From positions 4,481,001 to 4,545,000 of the forward strand of contig NC_091879.1 in NCBI RefSeq assembly GCF_019399895.1: a DNA stretch of 64,000 bases, in the 5' to 3' direction. The stretch comes from Cardiocondyla obscurior. Its lineage: Eukaryota; Arthropoda; Insecta; Hymenoptera; Formicidae. This document shows positions 9,801 to 18,171 of the stretch, one piece after another. The position numbers were made by a program, and so were the translations under genes. The notes beneath the pieces were generated by a model, which was not told the DNA's origin, ran no database searches, and saw only the letters and a program-made list of their open reading frames with translations. Each line of letters begins with the position of its first letter. Position 1 is the first letter of the stretch.

Positions 9801-11391
9801 CCGTCTGGAGCACAAAGCGGCGAGTGAAGTCCGGGCAGGCCAGTACTGGCGCCGTTGTTAGTGCGGTTTTCAGGCCGGAGAACGCCTTCTCCTCGTCGGG
9901 GCCCCAATTCCAGCGGGCATGTTTCCTGGTAAGACGTGACAGCGGGGCCGCGATGCTGGAGAAATTTTCGATGAATCGGCGGTACCATGAAGCCATGCCC
10001 AAAAACTGTCGCACTTGGCGGAGGGTTGTTGGTGGTGGCCAGTTGGTTACGGCTGACGTTTTTTCCGGGTCGGTGCGTATACCCCGGCGATCGATTATGT
10101 GTCCCAGGTACTTTAACTGTGGTCGGCAGAAATAACATTTCTCTGGATTTAGGCGTAGCTTCGCATCACGCAGGCGCTCGAAAACTGTCCTTAAGTGGTC
10201 TAGATGTTCATCGAACGTACGGCTGAGGATGATGATGTCGTCGAGGTAAACCAGTGCCCACGGCTCAAATTCGGGGCCGATCACTGCGTCCAGGAGCCGC
10301 TGGAACGTGGCCGGCGCTGAGTGCAGTCCGAACGGCATGACTTTGAACTGCATCAGGCCTCGGCCGGGGACCGTGAACGCAGTGATTGGTCGGCTTTCCG
10401 GCTCCAGTGGCACCTGCCAATAGCCGTCCTTCAGGTCCAGTGTAGTCAGGTATCGCGCTCCTCGCAACTTGTCGAGCGTGGCATTAACCTGAGGCAGCGG
10501 GTATGCGTCCTTTTCGGTTACTTCGTTGACCTTACGATAGTCGATGCAGAACCGATACCGGCCGTCTTTCTTCTTAACGAGCACAATTGGCGAACTCCAT
10601 GCCCCGCGGGAGGGTTCGATAATTCCCTCTTGCTCCATTCGGTTGACTTCCTGATTTATTACCTCCTGCATGGCTGGGTTGCGTGGGCGGTATCGCTGTT
10701 TAATCGGTTGATCGGTTTTCAGGCGTAACCGGTGAGTAATTTTGTCGGTAGGCCCGCGCACATCTCGGAACTTTCCAAGCTCTACCTCGAGAAAATGTTT
10801 GAGGCGATCCTCCTCTTCTGGTGTTTGCGTGGCCAACCCGGCCTTGTTCAAAACGCATGCTCGTTTCAGCCGAGTGCTGCCAGGTGGGATCCGCAGGGTT
10901 AAACCGATCCGTTCCCAGAGATCTATCCCTATGATCATGGGCGTGCGAGCGTGCGGCATGATTGTAAACTCGTGCTGGTACGTCCTCCCTTTATAACAGA
11001 CTGGAAGTTGCAGACTACCGGCGGTCTCCGTGGTTTCTCCGTCCGCCAGTCTGACCTGCTGTTGATTCGCCCACCGACGATGGCCCAGGTCTTCGGCCAA
11101 CCTTGCTACCTCGGCATTGACGCATGACAGCTCGGATCCCGAGTCGAGTAATGCCTCAATCTCGTTGTTCCCGAGCGTAATCGGCAGGTGCGGCCGGGGC
11201 CAAAACCTTAATTCTGGCTGGTGCTGGGCCGGTCGGCGTGGTCGACGCCCCCGGCCCGTTGTGCGTTTCCCGTCAACGGGTGGCAATCCCTTGTTAGAAC
11301 GCCGTCCTTGCCACAACGGGAGCAAAACTTTACGGCGGGGCGTCGGCATTCGGCTCTGGTGTGGCCTCGCTGTTTGCAGCGCCAACAGCAC
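6892..11391 (-). CDS. pol: Gypsy pol polyprotein (PR-RT-RH-IN) with long C-terminal extension
   Basis: Open frame of 1,499 codons in the -1 frame relative to gag, overlapping it by 184 nt. The true N terminus is made by frameshifting near 11,265, not from the first ATG. Domains in order: aspartic protease with LLDSGSE near residue 83; reverse transcriptase with VYLDDII near 384; RNase H with QTDASTSGLGAVL; integrase with an HHCC zinc-binding region near 720-755 (HHEDVNAGHFG, CKSC); the DDE core with VTMDLVG, IISDNGTQF and NPVERTN near 788, 847 and 883; then a GPF-type C-terminal module. From about residue 1,090 a roughly 400-residue Pro/Arg/Thr-rich tail follows, ending in a short folded-looking segment (ITSVPMSAIRHNRKWRA). 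I do not recognise this tail. No stops or frameshifts interrupt the frame, so the copy looks coding-competent. Confidence 0.95.
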   Translation of the reverse strand: MLLALQTARPHQSRMPTPRRKVLLPLWQGRRSNKGLPPVDGKRTTGRGRRPRRPAQHQPELRFWPRPHLPITLGNNEIEALLDSGSELSCVNAEVARLAEDLGHRRWANQQQVRLADGETTETAGSLQLPVCYKGRTYQHEFTIMPHARTPMIIGIDLWERIGLTLRIPPGSTRLKRACVLNKAGLATQTPEEEDRLKHFLEVELGKFRDVRGPTDKITHRLRLKTDQPIKQRYRPRNPAMQEVINQEVNRMEQEGIIEPSRGAWSSPIVLVKKKDGRYRFCIDYRKVNEVTEKDAYPLPQVNATLDKLRGARYLTTLDLKDGYWQVPLEPESRPITAFTVPGRGLMQFKVMPFGLHSAPATFQRLLDAVIGPEFEPWALVYLDDIIILSRTFDEHLDHLRTVFERLRDAKLRLNPEKCYFCRPQLKYLGHIIDRRGIRTDPEKTSAVTNWPPPTTLRQVRQFLGMASWYRRFIENFSSIAAPLSRLTRKHARWNWGPDEEKAFSGLKTALTTAPVLACPDFTRRFVLQTDASTSGLGAVLTQHLTEGERVVAYASRTLNKAEKNYSATELECLAVVWGIRKMRGYVEGYSFTVVTDHQALKWLQRLEEPTGRLGRWLFELQQFDFDVRYRRGAANQVADALSRQPIVASTEAVTSDNWYQRILTGIRENPANFPDYREQKGRLFRHILHELDFKEVEPSTQWKQCVPRPERQQTIARHHEDVNAGHFGTAKTIARMARLFYWPGMFRDITRFVRQCKSCLAYKVSPTKPAGKLHTAPVAAPWQQVTMDLVGPLPRSRKGHTWLLVMQDRFSKWVELQALRKATAGAVVTAIAERILYRHGCPNQIISDNGTQFKSRLLKRLLASWHIQHRTTPIYTPQCNPVERTNRTIKTMIAQYTQRHHRRWDEQLGPIQFAFNTAQHDATGYTPAFLNHGRELAFTHPDDRRHATPTTPHRTQRALHEAFQVVRINLARAFQRQETAYNLRRRDWRPRINDTVWKKKHPLSRKTDGFNAKLAPKYLGPFTVAKFHSPVIVDLRDARGRWQRRIHIQDLKPDSPPVETDQSPTETAPQLGYIKRSRPRPSSVSRPKAAMANREKMYELFGSLSEGSESPPASPPPGAWPPPIDPSHRYPVPRVGTSVQRGDGSQRDHTRWLEEPPPALPKAPRRGQGRPRALPDSAAGATKTTVARSKKGPGQTTATGPQGSAGKAQPARTSTSGCRRTDGGPGKTTAPEAHQGETKDPGTSRPQAQPPGPSAARKDPAEPSAKHRQNPPPRQGPTIWAMEILQPARREPRNIAGIEVSIPDRGQTGLTAMSGGPLAHGRTTRLKAPRIRPVTVAATTEPATTRAREETVSLAAAARMSTTTSTPTVLPLPPFALELRQTTTPPVAPPSTPPVAPPTTTPAAPPPTPLAVPSPTLMVVTSPAPPAYVREKGWTSRPNIPLAVPVQLPNGEITSVPMSAIRHNRKWRARTATGRWLLRFAPDGRLTMCRKIQGEASE

Positions 11392-12377
11392 TCTTCTCGG
11401 CTATAGGCGACGGCGGCGGCTACTGCCGGTGGTCGACTGGCTTGCTGTTTCTCGGTATGTTCCTTTTTCTGGCGTTTGATATCTTCAAATTCGGCTGCCC
11501 GGTTAGTGAGGTCCTCCAAGTTGTTCACGTCTCGAATTCGGATGTATAATTTGTATTCGGGCCTCATATTCTCGTAGACGCGGTCTAGTACTTCGTCGGT
11601 GGACAGGTTCCCCGCTCGACGGGCCATGGTTAGCAGTGCGGTAGCATATTGCTTAAACGGTTCCCCCGCTCGTTGTATTCGGCCGTGTATTTCTCGCGTA
11701 AGCTGGGCGCGATATCGGTGGGGCAGATAATAGTTCCGGAAGCTCTCCTGGAAATCGGTCCAACGTTTCCACTGGTCCTGGTTATTTCGGAACCAGAGCA
11801 AAGCATCTCCTTTTAACATCTCGGGTAGCCCTAGCAGCAAGAGGTCCCCCGGGTAGCCGTATGCTCGCTGTAATTCCTGGATGCGCTCGAGAAAGGCGAA
11901 CGGGTCTCTTCCGTCGAAGTGGACGCCCCATTTTCTAATTTGATTGATAACTTTCGCGTGATCGGTCAGGCTGACAGATTCGTCCTCACGAGAAGAACTT
12001 GTTTCGGCCCGACTGATGGCGGCACCCTCCATCCGAGCCTCTGGTGCCGGGGCGTGAAGTGGTAACAGTTCTTCCACGTGGCTGAATGCTGGAAGTGGTT
12101 GGTGCTGCGGTGTGCCAGCCGCAAACGCATCCAGGTGTTTGGAGGCGTGTAGCTCGTCGTCTGGTACCTCCATGAGGATGGCTGATTGTGATTTGCACTG
12201 TGGTTTCGGTGGATCGGTTCTATTAAGAGCCATCGAGGGCTTATAGTCGGGATTGGTTTCTACAAACCTTCGAAGTCGGTGTCGTAATTGACTGCAAGGG
12301 CCGCTATTGTCAATGTGAATTTGCGCTAATTCTTCGGCTAGATCGTTTTTGGACAGTTTGTAAATCCAGCTCTTCAT
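11208..12377 (-). CDS. gag: Gypsy gag protein
   Basis: Open frame of 389 residues starting 48 nt inside the primer binding site. The middle carries a retrotransposon gag/capsid-like region (FRNNQDQWKRWTDFQESF, RMRP-like MRPEYKLYIR). The C terminus has two zinc-knuckle candidates. The first, CWRCKQRGHTRAEC, fits CX2CX4HX4C exactly. The second, CSRCGKDGVLTRDC, keeps the cysteine spacing but has Val where His is expected, so it is probably degenerate. The product would assemble the particle and bind the element RNA. The frame ends inside pol, with a programmed frameshift signal in the overlap. Confidence 0.9.
   Translation of the reverse strand: MKSWIYKLSKNDLAEELAQIHIDNSGPCSQLRHRLRRFVETNPDYKPSMALNRTDPPKPQCKSQSAILMEVPDDELHASKHLDAFAAGTPQHQPLPAFSHVEELLPLHAPAPEARMEGAAISRAETSSSREDESVSLTDHAKVINQIRKWGVHFDGRDPFAFLERIQELQRAYGYPGDLLLLGLPEMLKGDALLWFRNNQDQWKRWTDFQESFRNYYLPHRYRAQLTREIHGRIQRAGEPFKQYATALLTMARRAGNLSTDEVLDRVYENMRPEYKLYIRIRDVNNLEDLTNRAAEFEDIKRQKKEHTEKQQASRPPAVAAAVAYSREECCWRCKQRGHTRAECRRPAVKFCSRCGKDGVLTRDCHPLTGNAQRAGGVDHADRPSTSQN
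11226..11271 (-). promoter_or_regulatory. -1 ribosomal frameshift signal between gag and pol
   Basis: On the minus strand the heptamer GGGAAAC (11,271-11,265) sits in the gag frame as G GGA AAC, the X XXY YYZ form of a slippery site. A 7-nt spacer follows (11,264-11,258), then GGGCCGG (11,257-11,251) that can pair with CCGGCCC (11,232-11,226), with an inner GGCGT/ACGCC pairing. A one-base slip here enters exactly the pol frame, continuing as RTTGRGRR. Confidence 0.85.
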
Positions 12378-12407
12378 TCGTGTTAACTCGAGTCTCGGTT
12401 CGGTCAG

Positions 12408-12425
12408 GTCCCTGTTCGGGCGCCA
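12408..12425 (-). promoter_or_regulatory. Primer binding site, lysine tRNA type
   Basis: Directly next to the 5' LTR, the minus strand reads TGGCGCCCGAACAGGGAC. This is the 18-nt sequence complementary to the 3' end of the lysine tRNA used as primer by many retroelements. Confidence 0.9.
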
Positions 12426-12714
12426 TGTAACACGGTAATTTCCGGTTCGGAGAGCTCGTCGGAAGCCAGGGCACGAGTATAAAGAAAACCGAGACTTGGG
12501 TTAATCGGAAAAAATAAAGAATTTAGTTGAAATGATACACTTAATCTACGAAAAGAAAGATATATATATATACAGAAATAAACTTAAGAATAAATTGTCA
12601 CGAAAACGGCTACCTGCCGTGAGCTGGATTCCCAGAGATTGTTAGGGCGGGTCGCTTCCGGTCTTATCCTAGGTAACAGACCGCGTCGGTTATACAGGAC
12701 TCCGAGGGTTACAG

Positions 12715-13175
12715 GACGGGCCGCTCGGGCCGTGTCGGACGCACAGGCTTCGCGTTCGCGAGTCGGCGGCGCGGATTACAAACCAGGCCGTGAGGGCCGT
12801 GTCGGACGCACAGGTTTCGCGTTCGCGGGTCGGCGGCGCGGATTACAAACCAGGCCGTGAGGGCCGTGTCGGACGCACAGGTTTCGCGTTCGCGAGTCGG
12901 CGGCGCGGATTACAAACCAGGCCGTGAAGGCCGTGTCGGACGCACAGGTTTCGCGTTCGCGGGTCGGCGGCGCGGATTACAAACCAGGCCGTGAGGGCCG
13001 TGTCGGACGCACAGGTTTCGCGTTCGCGAGTCGGCGGCGCGGATTACAAACCAGGCCGTGAAGGCCGTGTCGGACGCACAGGTTTCGCGTTCGCGGGTCG
13101 GCGGCGCGGATTACAAACCAGGCCGTGAGGGCCGTGTCGGACGCACAGGTTTCGCGTTCGCGAGTCGGCGGCGCC
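12715..13175. repeat. 67-bp minisatellite in the 5' LTR
   Basis: Six occurrences of the GATTACAAACC-bearing unit at about 67-bp spacing, two more than in the 3' LTR. Confidence 0.9.
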
Positions 13176-13261
13176 GCGACTTGAATCGTTCGTGCGTCGG
13201 CACGCCAGGGCCGTGTTGGCGCGAAGAAACGAGAGAGAGAGTCGGGAGCGCCCGAGTCTTG

Positions 13262-13735
13262 GATAGGTCGGCGACGAGGATGGCCGGGAGCGCCCGGTCG
13301 AAGGAAGGCTCGGGAGCGCCCGAGTCTCGGAGATGTCGATGTCGAGGACGGCCGGGAGCGCCCGGTCGAAGGAAGGCTCGGGAGCGCCCGAGTCTCGGAG
13401 ATGTCGGTGTCAGGGACGGCCGGGAGCGCCCGGTCAAAGGAAGGCTCGGGAGCGCCCGAGTCTCGGAGATGTCGGTGTCGAGGATGGCCGGGAGCGCCCG
13501 GTCAAAGGAAGGCTCGGGAGCGCCCGAGTCTCGGAGATGTCGGTGTCGAGGATGGCCGGGAGCGCCCGGTCAAAGGAAGGCTCGGGAGCGCCCGAGTCTC
13601 GGAGATGTCGGTGTCGAGGATGGCCGGGAGCGCCCGGTCAAAGGAAGGCTCGGGAGCGCCCGAGTCTCGGAGATGTCGGTGTCGAGGATGGCCGGGAGCG
13701 CCCGGTCAAAGGAAGGCTTGGGAGCGCCCGAGTCG
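13262..13735. repeat. 68-bp minisatellite in the 5' LTR
   Basis: Seven tandem 68-bp units containing GGCCGGGAGCGCCCGGTC, one more than in the 3' LTR. Confidence 0.9.
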
Positions 13736-14011
13736 TCAAAAGCGAAGTCGGTTTCGGAAGCCGGGTGAGCCCGGTCGAGGAAGTCTTGGGAGCGCCCAAG
13801 ACCTGGAGGATCGGTTGCTGGGGTGCTCCCCAGCGCGGAACAAGGTGCCTCGTCTGCGCTCGAGGCAGCTTATATACCCGTGTGCCCGGGAGTGGGGGCC
13901 CCCACTCCCGAACGGTCGGGTGGCGGTGCGCGGTGTGGGCGGTTGGGCGGCCCATGTCGTTCGTTGCGAAGGGTCCGCGCTACTCGCCGCGGGCGGCTGG
14001 TCGGCCCGTGC

Positions 14012-14014
14012 TTA
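14012..14014. repeat. TTA target-site duplication, Harbinger left side
   Basis: TTA precedes the transposon and recurs at 17,762-17,764. The intact 3' LTR has a single TTA at the same place (about 6,785), which shows the empty site. A 3-bp TWA duplication is diagnostic for PIF/Harbinger. Confidence 0.92.
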
Positions 14015-14330
14015 AGCTGGTCACACACAATTTCCGTAACAGTAATAGTAACAGTAACGTAGAAATCTGCAAAACACACTATGTTCTGTAACGCAGTGTT
14101 GCCACGGTAACAATGGCGGATTTAAACTTTTATTTTGACTCTGAGTGCTTGTGATGATTACAATTAAAAGTTTTTTTTAATTATATTAATTTTGAGTGAG
14201 TACAAATATAAATGAGTAAGTATAATTTTATTATAGTTAAATAAATATTATAAACTTAAAGTAATAAAGAGATAAATTAGTTAACATAAAAGTTTAATTT
14301 TTAAGCAAAGTGTAAAATTTTTTTTAGATT

Positions 14331-15772
14331 ATGGATAATATGTTCTTATTACATATCCATTACTGGATGTTTGGATACATTTGTTTACGCAAAAGAAATT
14401 ATACCAAGCGTTGGATTAATAGGCGATGGTGGGTTCGAGATATCAATCAAAATCGCAATCAGCAAGGAGATTTTAATGCTCTATTTCAAGAACTAAAGGA
14501 TGATACAGAAATGTTTTTTCGATACACAAGAATGAGTGTCGATAATTTTTATTTATTATTAAACTTGGTAGAACCATTTTTAAAGAAAAGAAACTGGAGA
14601 GCATTATGTCCAGAGCAACGTTTGTCTCTGACTTTAAGGTTAATTAAGTGTATTCAGTTATGTATGAATTTGTGTAGTTTGCACAGTTATAGCAAATAGA
14701 AGATATATGTAGATTATTTTTCTTTTTAATAGTAAACACTTTGATCAAACACAATGTGAGACACAATAAATTAAATAATATTTGTCATTACAGATATCTG
14801 GCTACTGGTTATCAGATACTGTCTATTGCCTTTGCTTATAGAATTGGAGAATCAACAGCATCTTCAGTCATTAAACATACTTGTATAGTATTAAATAAAG
14901 TATTATCTTTACTATATTTGGTACCTCCAACGTCAGAAAAATGGAAAGAAATTGCTACAAATTTTTTTCAAGATTGGAATATTCCAAACTGTGTTGGATC
15001 TTTTGATGGAAAACACATAAATATTCAAGCACCGCCAAATTCTGGAAGTGTCTATTTCAACTACAAAAAACATTTCAGCATTGTTCTTATAGCTGCATGC
15101 GATTCTAATTACAAATTTACTCTTGTTGACATTGGTGCCAATGGTAGTATCAGTGATGGAAGTATATTTGCTTCATCTGAAATAGGCCAAGCAATTAAAC
15201 ATGATGAGTTGGGTGTACCACAAGGACATATACAACTTCCTGGCAGTGATGAATCTACTCCATATTTTTTTATTGGTGATCAAGCTTTTCCACTGATGAA
15301 AAATTTTATGAGACCTTATGCTGGACGAGGATTGGAAGAGAAAAAACAAATATTTAATTATAGATTATCTCGTGCTAGAAGGACGATAGAAAATGCATTT
15401 GGAATACTTTCTGCACGTTGGAGAATTTTTCGTCGACCAATTTGCCTGGATTTAAAAGCTGTTGACCAAATAGTAATAAGTACTGTATGTCTTCATAACT
15501 TTTTAAAAACACAAGATGAAAAAAATGTGCCGGAGAAACGATTATACTGTTCATCACATTTTGTTGATTTAGAATTAGAAAACGGTCAAATAATTGAAGG
15601 AACTTGGAGGAATGAACAGATGCAATCACAACAAATACGACCCAGTAATGCACATCGAGCGACTAGAAACGCAATAGAACAACGTGACATTTTAGCAAAT
15701 TACTTTATCACCAAAGCAGGAGAGATTCCGTGGCAGTACGATTATATTAGAAGAGGTACATACAGAGAATAA
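14331..15772 (+). CDS. Harbinger transposase (HARBI1-like, DDE_Tnp_4)
   Basis: Two exons, 14,331-14,638 and 14,794-15,772, separated by a 155-nt intron with GT and CAG ends. Joined in phase they encode 428 residues. The junction reads SLTLR then YLATGYQILS, matching HARBI1 relatives. The catalytic DDE triad can be assigned to GSFDGKHI, FFIGDQAFP and the Glu in RRTIENAFGIL. A helix-turn-helix-like N-terminal part precedes the core. The start is the first ATG after a T-rich AG acceptor-like site at about 14,326, so a short upstream exon cannot be excluded. The enzyme would cut and rejoin the element ends with the help of the MADF/Myb-like partner protein. No stop interrupts either exon. Confidence 0.92.
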
Positions 15773-15969
15773 AAACTAAAAAGTAAAAAAAATTTAATAA
15801 TTATAAATTTATTTTATATTCTTATACTTTTATATACATATAACATAATATACATATATATATATATATATTTTTTGTAACTGATTGTATAATTTTAAGA
15901 AAACACAAAATAACGAAATATAATTAGTTTTGTTATCCAATACTTATAATAAAAAACATAAAAACCTTA

Positions 15970-17083
15970 TTAACTAAATATGATCTGTGTTATTTTTTCC
16001 ATTTTTTGTTTTTTCTCTATTTGAGATAGTTTTTCTAATTCGCATGCAATCCATTTTCCGAATGATTCCACATCGCCTGCATTTGATGTTGTATTTTGCG
16101 AACTTTTAATATATGAACTTATTTCCGATGATATTTTTAAAAAATTTGTTTCAATACAGTCACTAGGTTTTTTTCTTTTGATCCATCTTTGGTGTACATT
16201 TCGCTGTTGCATTTCTTCTGCTGTAACAAAATTAAGTTATTTAACTATTAAAATATGAAGTTGCAGCTAATACATTAAAAACAGTTACTTACATCTTCCT
16301 TTAAGTGTCGAAGTGTTTAATTGTGACGATTCTTCTGAGTTTATTGATTTATCGAAGTCAGATAAAGTCTGAGGAATTAGAAGCGGTTGTGGAGTTGTTA
16401 CAGGAATACTTAAATTCTGAGGTGACTGTTGAAATAGTATGTGGTAAAAGTAATGCAGAGTTTCTTATTGGAACATTTTTTGAAATATTTTGAGAAATTG
16501 GAGATTGTTGACAAATTTGTATTTGAGGTGATGGAGTATTTCGAGAATTATTTTGAAGAGTTGGAGATTGTTGACAAATTTGTATTTGAGGTGATGGAGT
16601 ATTTCGAGAATTATTTTGAAGAGTTGGAGATTGTTGACAAATTTGTATTTGAGGTGATGGAGTATTTCGAGAATTTTCTGAACTTGATGGTGACATTAAA
16701 GGTGATAGAGATATTAATGTTGGAGATGAAGGATTTTGAAATGTTTGAATGCTTGATGAAATGGGAGATGCTGGGTTTAGATTAACTGATTTTTGTTTAG
16801 CCACGTGCAAGTTTGTATAGGTTCTGGAACATTAATATGTAAAAACAATTAATATATTCTTAAGATACCTTGTTACATATTTCTTATCTACATTATTTCC
16901 TTACTTTCTTGACTGTATATGTTCTGAAAGAAACATCATATTGTCATATAAACAGAATTCTTTTCTTCCTGGTACCCTTCCACTACCACTTCGTATTTCT
17001 GTATCTCGTAATCTTCGTTCTTTTGAAAATCTATCCCTTAAACGTAACCATCGTCTCTGACAATCTTCCACTGTAAATAATTT

Positions 17084-17142
<59 letters not shown>

Positions 17143-17147
17143 GTATA

Positions 17148-17238
<91 letters not shown>

Positions 17239-17500
17239 TATATATTAGTTGTAAATTTATAAAATTTTACATACCTGAGCATTTTAAAATAGATGCTATT
17301 TCTAACCATGATTGCTCACGTACATTTTTATTTTTAAAATCTTTTAAGTTTTTTGCATATAGATGAGGATAACCTCTTATGATGTCAATCAGAGTTGCAT
17401 CATCTTCTGTATTTACTTCATTCAGACTTATATCTTGTTCAAACTCATTAAAATATACATCTGATTGGGAGTATATTTGTTTGTCGTATAAGTGATCCAT
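15970..17500 (-). CDS. Harbinger second protein, MADF and BESS domains, probable frameshift
   Basis: Four minus-strand exons: 17,275-17,500, 16,905-17,070, 16,293-16,823 and 15,970-16,220. Exons 1 and 2 join to give a MADF DNA-binding domain (LIDIIRGYPHLYAKNLKDF, then VEDCQRRWLRLRDRFSKE). Exon 3 is Ser/Pro/Gln-rich and holds three 21-residue repeats. Exon 4 has a BESS-like C terminus (VESFGKWIACELEKLSQI). Phase adds up across every junction except inside exon 3, where the frame must change by one base near 16,430-16,470. Reading continues as a Pro/Gln-rich sequence in the next frame, so this copy probably has a one-base indel. The family role is to bind the transposon ends and bring the transposase to DNA. 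The first intron contains a long TA microsatellite. Confidence 0.8.
16496..16680. repeat. 63-bp tandem repeat, three units
   Basis: Three nearly identical 63-bp units inside exon 3 of the MADF protein gene, encoding a 21-residue Ser/Pro/Gln repeat on the minus strand (NTPSPQIQICQQSP core). Confidence 0.9.
17087..17235. repeat. TA microsatellite
   Basis: About 150 bp of nearly pure TA dinucleotide with a few G interruptions, within the first intron of the MADF protein gene. Confidence 0.95.
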
Positions 17501-17856
17501 TATGATTTATTTTAACTAAAAATAATTGCACAAAAGCACAGTTCTGAAAGTTATTTGCCATTTCGTCGATATATTGTGACGTCAGACAATCTCGCAATCT
17601 TATTGGCTGTCAGTAAGAACCGTAGCAGTAAAATTCCAACATATTGAAATTTTCGACGGCTACTGCTACTGTTACGGCCACGGTTACGGACGGCCAAATC
17701 AAGCAACGCGATTGGTCGAAAGCCTTACTGTTACTGTTACGGAAATTGTGTGTGGCCAGCTTTAATGTTAATCGTGGACGGGACCGCGCGACTAATTTGG
17801 GCGAACGGTGGTGGTCGCGGCGCGGAGTCTGAAGTTATTCGTGGCCTCAGGCCACA

Positions 17857-18171
17857 ACGTTTTATTTTTATTTACGCTTAAAGAAAATAATTAAGAGTTT
17901 ATATTCGTGTAAAATATACTTATTTCTCTGACCGGGTGCGAGATGTTTATTACCACGTTTTCCATTTTTGCTTTCTTATTTTTTCTTGGGAAGTTGCTTC
18001 TCTCGTGGCAGATGCAAAATGTGCTTGGTTGACTGTCGAGCGTCACCACGAAATCTCACTAAGAGCACTTTTGAGCGTTTTTGGGAGGAGTCTATGCGTT
18101 TTGATTGGCTATCTGCTTAGAAATAGAATAGTTGTGGGAAATAGAATAGGAGAAGGATTTGGAGTGTATGT
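17857..18171. other. Displaced exon/intron copy and uncharacterised sequence
   Basis: Positions 17,857-17,990 are about 90 percent identical to 5,233-5,340, so they are the continuation of the duplicated-exon gene cut by the gypsy element. The donor that reads CTTAC at 5,298-5,302 reads CTTAT here, so this exon copy is probably dead. Positions 17,990-18,171 show no recognisable feature. Confidence 0.7.

Larger units (their letters stand above)
14015..17761 (+). mobile_element. PIF/Harbinger DNA transposon, complete
   Basis: A 3,747-bp element inserted in the 5' LTR of the gypsy element. The terminal inverted repeats begin AGCTGGYCACACACAATTTC at both ends and run for at least 30 bp into a GTAACAGTAA repeat. 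TTA is duplicated at the target. It encodes the two proteins typical of the superfamily, a DDE transposase on the plus strand and a MADF/BESS DNA-binding protein on the minus strand, arranged convergently. The transposase frame is open; the second gene has a probable frameshift. Confidence 0.95.
5403..17856 (-). mobile_element. Ty3/gypsy LTR retrotransposon, full length, minus strand
   Basis: The element has TG...CA LTRs at 5,403-6,879 (3' LTR) and 12,426-17,856 (5' LTR, interrupted), a 4-bp ACGT target duplication, a lysine-tRNA-type primer binding site, a purine tract, and open gag and pol frames. The pol order is protease, reverse transcriptase, RNase H, integrase, which places it in Ty3/gypsy (Metaviridae). 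No envelope-like frame is present. Without the Harbinger insertion it is about 8.7 kb. Open frames and very similar LTRs suggest recent activity, but the 5' LTR promoter is now split by the DNA transposon. Confidence 0.95.
12426..17856 (-). repeat. 5' LTR of the gypsy element, split by Harbinger
   Basis: LTR sequence occupies 12,426-14,014 and resumes at 17,765-17,856, giving about 1,680 bp once the DNA transposon and its TTA duplication are removed. It is about 200 bp longer than the 3' LTR because it holds two more 67-bp units and one more 68-bp unit. Outside the minisatellites, differences between the LTRs appear few, which suggests a recent insertion. Confidence 0.93.

Noticed and set aside
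16358..16785. Plus-strand 114-codon frame opposite the MADF gene exon 3
   Set aside because: It is the antisense shadow of the 63-bp repeat; the minus-strand reading fits the gene structure of the Harbinger second protein.
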